NCBI GenBank assembly: GCA_027886185.1
Contig: WOAB01000878.1
Coordinates: 1,934,001 to 1,998,000 of the forward strand
DNA from: Rheum nobile
Lineage: Eukaryota > Streptophyta > Magnoliopsida > Caryophyllales > Polygonaceae
Reading direction: 5' to 3'
DNA length: 64,000 nucleotides
Notes under the pieces: model-generated
The model's input: the letters and a program-made list of their open reading frames with translations, nothing else
Databases searched by the model: none
What the model was told of the DNA's origin: nothing
Program-made: the position numbers and the translations under genes
Shown: in pieces, positions 55,084-64,000 of the stretch
Position numbering within the stretch: position 1 is the first letter of the stretch
Layout of the letters: each line of letters opens with the position of its first letter

Positions 55084-56475
55084 CATTTCTAGGGGTTATT
55101 ACCAGGTTTGAGGCGTCATTTGGATGGATTTAGAGCACAATTGTGGAATAGGGAGTTGGAGAGAAGAAGTGTGGATTTGGTGGTCTGGAGAAGCAAATTG
55201 AAGATATCCAGAGGAAGAGGAGCTGACCACTGAGGAGACGAAGAAGAACCAAGGAGAGAGTCCACACGAGAGTAGAAGAACAAGGTGCTGAATTCAATTG
55301 ATTCGTTCTCTTTACTCAGATGTCCAAATGGAGTGATTCCAATTCGAGGAGTTAGATCTTGAAGTCTACTCCAAGTCCTAAAAATATGAGCACGATCCGA
55401 ATTGGGAATCAAAAGTTATGGCATTTTTACGGAAGTGTCGCAATGCTGAAGAGAGAAGGCCGCGATCGCGGCCACACACGGGAGACAGCTCGTGGAGATT
55501 TCCGAACTTTTGTTTTCTTTTTCCTTTTCTTTTTTTCTTTATTTTATTTAATTCGAATATTATATTTTATTTCCTTGTAGATGAGGTTTGTGATCTTGGG
55601 CTTTAGGTTAACTTTATTTAACCTAATTCCCACAGCCTCCATTCATCATCTTCGAATCACGTTAGACCTAGTTTTCCATTCAGTATTGTTTTTCCCTTTC
55701 TTAGTTTAGTTCTTTGTTTTGTTTGGTGTTTTTGGCTAGACAATTGAAGCCTTGGTTTGAATTTGATATTGAGATTATTCCTTTACTTTTTCTATGATTG
55801 TATTAATTTTCTCTCGTGCTTAATCTCATTGATCATATATCGATTCCCCTTGATTTGTTGATTAGGACATCAATTAGATTGTTAATAGTAGTTCCCTCTA
55901 GTCTGACAACCTAGAAAAATTAGTATTATGCTATTGGTTTCCCTTTTCTATACAACCTGTTGAGATTGTTATTGATCATACTACTAAGGATTGGAGGATA
56001 CTGGTTGAGAATCTAAATCTCTTAGTTTGTGTAGAGAATTAATTGCATGCAATTGTATGACTGGTTGCTACACTTGCATGTACCTATCTATTCCTGAATT
56101 CATTGCTGTTGTTAGATTCAATCTAGAAGGTCTTCTAGGTTATTTGATAGTTAGGGTTATCAAGACTGGTTGGACTGGTAACTAATTCAGAACAGGGATT
56201 AGGACATTCATGAGTATTGAGGACTAGGAGTAATCAATGATCGATCAACCAAACTAAAGGTGGATATTTGTCTAGCCAAGCTTTCTATATTTTATTTATC
56301 GTTTTCTTAGTTAGTTTCATTCAAAACCCCCCATTTGTCTTTGTTATCAATTGGTGAATGATTTTGCAAACATGAAATATAACTTGATTCTCTATGGGAT
56401 TCGATCCTTGCTTACCAGACTACATTAGTTAGGTTTGTTTAGGATTATTTTGTTTAGGTGTCACGACAACGCCTT
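55084..56475 (+). repeat. Gypsy-type LTR-like block (Athila/Tat-like, tentative)
   Basis: Features in order are a ggagttggagag start, caaaagttatggcattttta, a CG dyad ggccgcgatcgcggcc (55458-55473), a T/C-rich ttttctttttcc run, ttaggttaactttatttaacct, a long AT-rich part, and an end with atgggattcgatcc and cacgacaacgcc. The last strings resemble those near the 3' end of Athila/Tat gypsy LTRs. No PBS, TG...CA ends or coding sequence are certain. The 14-mer aatacaaattatgc occurs on both sides (55024 and 56493). Confidence 0.5.
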
Positions 56476-57148
56476 ATCACTTATATTGCCTCAATACAAA
56501 TTATGCAAATGCTTCCTCAACTCACACATTCTGCAAATCAAGCCGGTACGAACCTGTCCATAAACAGTCATATGGCAGAATATTACAGAATAAAATAAAA
56601 TATGCACAATAAATGGCATAATATCACTTCATATCACAGACAATATATGTCAGAATATATGGCACCAAGAAACTACATTACCCAAAAATTAAAAATGAAC
56701 TTGGTTATGAAAACATATGCAAAATATTATAGAATTAAAAAGATGTTCAAAATAAACGCCAGAATATCACAGAATATCACATAAAATTAATGCCAGAATA
56801 TATGGCAATGAAAATCTATGTTTTCCAAAAATTAAAAACGATTTATTACTGAAAATATATGGCAGAATAATCCACTCTTCAATGACACGGTCTGTGTGGC
56901 TATATATTTTCAGCCTCTCAGTCAATTTCAATACAAGCAACTAGACAATTCAGTACAAACAACAGACCGTGTTGATCTATTTACAAGGTAATTCTGCAAA
57001 CTTTTTTGTTTGTCTTTCATTGATTTGTAGAAATATACGTCTTTCATTACAATTTCACCCAAAAACTTTAGTCTTTCATCCTTTCAGAACATGACAATCC
57101 AAAATTTATTATGGAGATAAAGAGAAATTGAGAGAGGGAGAGAAACAT
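56476..57148. other. AT-rich spacer
   Basis: Short agaatat-type repeats (cagaatattac, cagaatatatggc) recur, but no gene or element end is clear. Confidence 0.4.

Positions 57149-57229
<81 letters not shown>
57149..57229. repeat. Compound (AT)n(AG)n microsatellite
   Basis: About 40 bases of AT are followed directly by about 40 bases of AG. The repeated-peptide ORF across it is an artefact. Confidence 0.98.
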
Positions 57230-58266
<1,037 letters not shown>

Positions 58267-58587
58267 CCAGAGAACGAGAGAAAGAATTAAAGAGATGGAG
58301 AGAGAGAGATTGAATAAAATGAGAGAGGGAGAGAGAGAACTTACTTTTGTCCAGTGTGGATCTCAGAACCATCTTCTTCTTCCAGATCTCCTCATCAACC
58401 CCGGTATTTGCTTTGCATGTTAACTTGGGGACAAGAACGCCTGCGAATCTGAGGAAGACGACGAAGTTTGTCCTCTATATCTCTTTTTGGTTTGGTGGGA
58501 TACATATCTGAAGTGGGGTTGTGGATTATCAGATGAATATTTTTGAGATTCAGTGAAAAGGAAATAAAATGAAGAAGTTTGATGAAG

Positions 58588-58589
<2 letters not shown>

Positions 58590-58679
<90 letters not shown>

Positions 58680-58687
58680 GAGAGAGA
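58590..58687. repeat. (GA)n microsatellite with one interruption
   Basis: About 82 bases of AG repeat, then an agat interruption and a short continuation. Confidence 0.97.
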
Positions 58688-58934
58688 AATCAGAACGGCA
58701 TAAATGGAAAGATGCTAATGACTAGGGTTTCCAAAACGATAGATATTTGTATGTTGTTATTGGACTCAACCGGCTTTGAATTTTAGAAGCCCATTTACCA
58801 TTTGGAAATCAGAACGGCATAAATGACTAGGGTTTTCGAAATCAGAACGGCATAAATGGAAAGATGCTAATGACTAGGGTTTCCGAAACGAGAGATATTT
58901 GTATGTTGTTATTGGACTCAACCAGCTTTGAATT
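58686..58934. repeat. Direct repeats of a 100-bp unit
   Basis: The unit starting gaaatcagaacggcataaat begins at 58686, in partial form at 58805, and again at 58838. The third copy is cut by the solo LTR at 58935 and continues after it at 59186 (agaagcccatttaccatttg). Confidence 0.88.
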
Positions 58935-59180
58935 TGTCATGTATGGATATTTGGGTATTATTATAAATACTCATCTATGTTGTAATTGTGGGGCATCCAA
59001 GAATAATATCAAATAACCATTTCTATCCTAATCTCTCCATATCTCCCTAATCTCTCTTTCTCCTCTGTTCTCTACCCCTTCCCTGTGTCTTCTTCTATCT
59101 ACTCTCATCTTCCTCTTCAATTCTTCTTCTTTTCTATCAATTACCCTTGCTAATGTCATGAACTAGTCTGGGACATGACA
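58935..59180 (+). repeat. Small solo LTR with 5-bp TSD
   Basis: The 246-bp unit begins TGTCATG and ends CATGACA, is flanked by gaatt on both sides (58930-58934 and 59181-59185), and has a TATA-like attataaatac. This matches a solo LTR of a Copia or TRIM element. Confidence 0.88.
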
Positions 59181-62100
59181 GAATTTAAGAAGCCCATTTA
59201 CCATTTGGAGTTGGGCTTATAATGTTTTTTCGGTGTATGAGCCCAATTAATATAATTTAGGTGATTAATAATTTTAAATAGTTTTTAAAATTATTTATAC
59301 AGATTGGGCCGGAAATAGTGGGCTAAAAATTTATATTGTTTCTAATATTGTAATTGGGCCTAGAAGCATGTTAAATATAACCAGGTTTTCAAAAAATGTA
59401 CTATTTAATCTAAGTAATTTATAATTTAGGCATGAAGCCCAAAATAACGCCATAATAATTTTATAGAATAATTACAATTATTAATCATTAAATGGGCCAA
59501 AAAACTCATTTAAAAGTGTATACTGCATTTGTAAATATTTGCCGGAAATATAAGTTAGGGCCGCAAAACAATTTTGGCAATTTTGTAATTGGGCCTAAAA
59601 GCCCATTAAAGTTTATAAAGCAGTATTAATTTTTAATCAGTTCAATTAAATTTTATATATACATATTGGGCCGCACTTACGAATAAGCCCATTACTTATT
59701 TTTTAAATTAATCCCGCTAAAGTTTTACAAGGTCATTACAAGTATTAATAGTGTTAATGGGCCAAAAAGCCCATTAGACATACTTTTATAACGTTGTTTT
59801 AAGCCCATCAACCCATTAAGTTTATAACGTTCATTTAAATTTTAATCGGTTAAATTCAAATTTAATGGACCTTGAAGGCCATTAAATGTTAACAACGTTA
59901 AGGGAAATATATATATATACGTTTCTAGAAGATTCTTATCGGTTTTTGTTTTAAGTATTACTAAGTATTAATTTAATATGCATATAATAGATTCAATTTG
60001 AGTAGTACATGATTTAATATGAAACGCATTATGATATACTTATATTATATAGTAAACGAATAAACTACACTTATATTTAAATTATAAGTATTAAAAATTA
60101 TAAGTACAAATATATATAGCTGAGCCGAAGTGAGTTTAATACTCATTGTAAATGTTTATAAAAACCAAATTTTAAATTTGTATTGCTTTCAATTAATTGG
60201 AAGAACAAAGCGCTTAAACCAAAAAAAATTGACAAAAAAAACCTAAAACATTGCAAGAAATAAACACATCAAATGTAGATATCACATTTTCCATGAATCT
60301 TTTTGGTTACCTTGATGATTTCAGGGAGAGCACCAGAACCTCCTTCTTTAAGGTACAGTCCAAAGACGAAGTGCAGATCTCCTCATATCCTCATATGCAA
60401 AAATTTTGATGTTAATATTTCATAAAGTAATGAAGCAGGATAAAAGAATCAATAAACGAACCCTCTAGACAGATTGAATGGAATTTTGTACCAGAAATTG
60501 AATCAACAAAGATTTGATGTCAATATGTCCTACCTAATATTTAAAGCTGCATATATTTCTCAATTGGTCCTATAAGCCCAATTGAATGAAATTTTGTACC
60601 AGAAATAGAAATTTCTTTGGGCCTAAATGCCCATTACATGTTAACAGGTTTATAAACAGGTTCATTGATATATACATAGACGTTTAATTTAATGGGCCAA
60701 TAAGCCCATAAATTAGTTAATCCACAAATGTTCACGGCCATGTAAATCTTGAATTCATTGTCCGTTTTATTACATAAGTTGATGATAATATTGTCGGTTT
60801 TAGTACAGATTATATGGGCCAAATAGCCCATATGTTTTAATCTGTAAGCCCAGTATACTATAGTAAGAGCCCATTAACTTATATTCGTTTTGTGTAAGCC
60901 CAGTATATGGTTCGTCATCTCACCACTTATTATTATATCCCATTTATATATTATTTAGATTTTAACCATTAAAATATATATAATATATATTAAACGATGA
61001 ACAATATAAATGAAGAAGAATCTTCACCAAGAACAATCTAGATGAAGACTAAATTTCAGACTTAAACCCCAAAAAAAATCAAAGCATGAAATATATCTGA
61101 TATTATACTATATTATTAAGGGTTGATCAATCTGAAATTTGAATATTTTTCAAACCATGCAATCAGGGAACCAAGTTAATTTATATTGATACTAGAGGTT
61201 AATAGATACGTGTTTTTCAAAGAAGGCAATTAAGGATTTCAAACATCAACAAAATTTCCAGTGAAAGAGAGAGAGAGATAACTTACGTTTCTAGAATCTG
61301 GAGTTTGCGAGAAGCTTCGCCGTGGTTGATTGTAGATCTGAAGTCCGGTGGTCGGTAATGGGTTTAGGGTTCAAACTCTAAGACGAAGAAACATATTGGA
61401 AAAAAAATACTGATTTGTCTCTCTCGGCTTGACCAAAACCTCCTTCTTGAAATTACATTCCAAAGCCAAAGTCCAGATCTCCTCATATCCTCACATGCAA
61501 AAAATTGAAGTTTTTTTTTTCAGAAAGAAATGAAGCAAGTAAGAAAAAATAAAGACACGATTTATATAGGCAGAGAGATAGAGCGAGAGGAACTTATGCA
61601 TGGTGGACTCGAGATCTTTTGTCGGTGGTAGACAATCGGCGAAGGTTTCGTCTGGAGAAGGTTGAAAATTGATTTATGGGAAGGTTTAAGAAAGCGGAGT
61701 TTGAGGATTCACAGAGAAGGGCACCGACAGAGACAACCCAAACAAATTTCGATCGAGATTTTGGCGAAGGTTGAAGAAGGTGAAGTAATTTAAGATGGTG
61801 AAGGTTGTTTTTTGTACAGAAATCGCCATGGGTCTGCAAGTAATAGATGGTGAAGAATTACAGAGAAAGAGAGCCTGAGAGGAGACGAGAGAGGAGACGA
61901 AAACGGCAAGGGTTTTGTCTTGCAGCTAATTAGGGTATAGAACAATCTGGAGCTTGATGCTTCGGGTTGGGCTTATTAGCCCATGAACCAGACGAGCCCA
62001 AATTACTTAAGTGCAGCCGATCAACTAGGCCTATAATAAGCCCATAAAACAATTACCTGCTACCATTACGGCCCATCCACATATAATATTGACCCATAAG

Positions 62101-63126
62101 TTCATTTAAAATTTAAATATTAAAAATATTAAAATAAATATTTAGTATTTACATATATTTTTCCTATTTTTCATAAATATATTAAGTATTTACATATGTC
62201 TATATATTTTTATTATATTAAAAAATGATGAGTATGTACATTTAAATATTTCATTTCGAATTTCGAATATATATATAAGAGTTTTCTAGTGATTGAGTTA
62301 TGAATGAAATTACGTCGATTGTATTCAATCTATTATGTATACATATTTATTAGTTATTGTGTTATTAATGAAATTAATTATATTTTATAAATCGATTAAA
62401 CCAATTTGGATCTCGAAGATTTAAAAAAAAAACAAAAAAGACGAAGGCTTGGACGATATTTACAGAAAGAGCAAATTCGAAGTTTGAAAGTGGAAAGAAA
62501 CATGCGGATCGAACTGGAAAGATTGAAAGAGGCAAAAGTTTTCTTGAAGCTTCAAGAATAAGAGAGAGCGAAACGAAACGGCGGAGAAGAGAAATGAAAG
62601 TGACGCAGCTGTAGGGTTTCATTCTCTGTAAAATTTGGCCGAGAATGAATTAGAATGGGCTTGGCCCAATTTATTTTATGGGTCATGGTTTTGTTTGGTG
62701 AGATTGGACGATACCGAGTCGTGATAATTGGGCCTTGAAGCTGACCCAATTTCTTTTACGGGGTCATGTTTTGTTTTGGTGAGAGTGGACGAGACCGATT
62801 GGATTTAATTGGGCCTTCAAGCCCATTAAATCATTTAAATTTAAGATAGGTTAAACGTGGGCCCATAAGTCCATTTTGAATTTAAACATATGTATTATTT
62901 GTTAATAATATTAAAATAAATAATTATTATGTATAATTTTTTAGACTACTACATTTGCTTATATATAATTATATAATTAAATTAAATGTTAAGTTTGTAT
63001 ATTTATTTATTTTCTTTGTAATATATATCTCAAAATTTCCAGTGACTGTCTTATGTACGAATTAAACCAAAATAATATAATGTTGGGATTTGATGATATT
63101 AGATATAAATGACAAGGGATAAATTA

Positions 63127-63550
63127 ATTTTAATACAAATAATAAATGTTTACATAAACCGGTGTTTTTTAGTTGGCCGTCTATTTCAATTATGCATTTA
63201 TTCTAATTGGGCCTAAAATCCCATTAAACCAATTCAAATTTGCATTAAAAATTTACAGTTATACAAATATGATTTGGGACCATAAGTCCATTTTAGTATT
63301 TACAAATTTGTATTATATTTTTATAATAGTAAAATAAATAATTTTAATACAAATAATAACTTTTTACATAAACCGGGTTTTTTTAGTTGGCCGTCTATTT
63401 CAGTTATGCATTTATTCTAATTGGGCCTAAAATCCCATTAAACCAATTCAAATTTGCATTAAAAATTTACAGTTTATACAAATATGATTTGGGCCCATAA
63501 GTCCATTTTAGTATTTACAAATTTGTATTATATTTTATAATACTATAAGA
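63127..63550. repeat. Two tandem copies of a 213-bp unit
   Basis: The strings ttttaatacaaataataa, tagttggccgtctatttca and aattgggcctaaaatcccat recur at a constant offset of about 213 bases. Confidence 0.85.
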
Positions 63551-63697
63551 AATAATTATAATTGAATTGTATTTGGAATACTTATATTAAGTAGTTAAAC
63601 ATGTTTATGTATTTTTATATTATTAAAATAAATGATTAGTATGTAGATTTATTTATTTAACTTTGAATATATCTTAGTTTGTCAGGGTAATTTTGTT

Positions 63698-63784
63698 ATG
63701 GACGAATTAACCCGACATAACAGAACGTTGAGATTGGCTACTATTAGAGAGAAACGACAACAGACAAATTCAAATCGACTAGGT
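63698..63784 (+). other. Candidate conserved short exon
   Basis: The frame starts MDELTRHNRTLRLATIREKR and stays open for 29 codons to a cgactagg|tta border. It matches 7149-7235 codon by codon, with mostly conservative changes. The basic, Arg-rich start recalls the N-terminus of Helitron or other transposon proteins, but no family can be named. Confidence 0.35.
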
Positions 63785-64000
63785 TAATAATGTGCATTCA
63801 ATTTTTTTTACATTTTTTCTAATAAATAGAAATATGAACTTTACTATAAATACTAATTATGCATGATCTATACTTGGAGGTACTCTCAATTCTTTCGTTA
63901 ATGATCGTATCCCAATGTCCGACATTTCAAATGGTTAGTAATGATTATTCTATTACCTCGATTTTGCCATCTATATTGTAAACAATGTTTGATGTTCAAT

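Larger units (their letters stand above)
59200..64000. other. AT-rich region dense in TGGGCC/AGCCCA motifs
   Basis: Roughly thirty copies of TGGGCC, GGCCCA or AAGCCCATTAA occur at 59200-60910 and 61960-63510, often as face-to-face pairs such as aatgggccaaaaagcccatt. Two exon-like modules lie at 60325 and 61432, and GA-rich leader-like DNA at 61260-61930. A 213-bp tandem duplication spans about 63127-63550. A candidate exon starts at 63698. I see no complete gene. Confidence 0.5.

Overview
The window is plant nuclear DNA, most likely from a eudicot. It has spliced genes with GT-AG introns, plant-type LTR retrotransposons primed by tRNA-iMet, an L1-clade LINE with a plant RNase H tail, CACTA, hAT and Mutator elements, and a caulimovirid-like endogenous virus. 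I see no convincing ordinary cellular gene; almost all of it is nested mobile DNA.

Layout. 1-1729: 5' end (LTR, PBS, broken gag) of a Ty3/gypsy element on the minus strand. About 1741-1991: one end of a CACTA element. 1994-6582 and about 16490-19812: two members of an unclassified element family built from arrays of a TGTATGTGCAT-type motif. The first carries a hAT MITE (2442-2755) and a poly(A)-ended insertion (3461-6372); the second carries a solo LTR (16667-19248). 7475-15395: a full-length but broken LINE with a 16-bp target duplication. 20574-30025: a complete Mutator-like element (MULE) with a perfect 9-bp target duplication. 30585-31480: antisense remnants of Helitron helicase and RPA-like sequence.

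32387-52458: a composite of a gag-only LTR retrotransposon, internally duplicated, with an endogenous caulimovirid at 39801-46405 and a second fragment of the same virus inside the 5' LTR. 53059-54428: a hAT element and a fold-back element. About 55084-56475: a gypsy-type LTR-like block. 57149-58690: TA and GA microsatellites. 58935-59180: a small solo LTR. 59200-64000: AT-rich DNA dense in TGGGCC/GGCCCA motifs.

The most coherent system is the MULE. It carries three transcription units: a five-exon plant mobile domain gene (plus strand, one apparent frameshift), an uninterrupted five-exon transposase of 974 residues fused to an OTU-type cysteine protease domain (minus strand), and between them a minus-strand unit with a TATA box, a 92-nt intron and two tandem hairpins that looks like a miRNA or hairpin-siRNA precursor gene. 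All three are headed by clusters of the same GC-rich dyad, GGGCGGCAC-N5-TGCCGCCC, which suggests shared regulation or transposase binding.

The second notable object is the viral insert. It has an uninterrupted 1272-codon frame for movement protein, capsid, zinc knuckle and aspartic protease, then a second frame broken by one TGA, a promoter-like region, and the leader again, but no reverse transcriptase. It therefore reads as one whole circle of an RT-less genome component.
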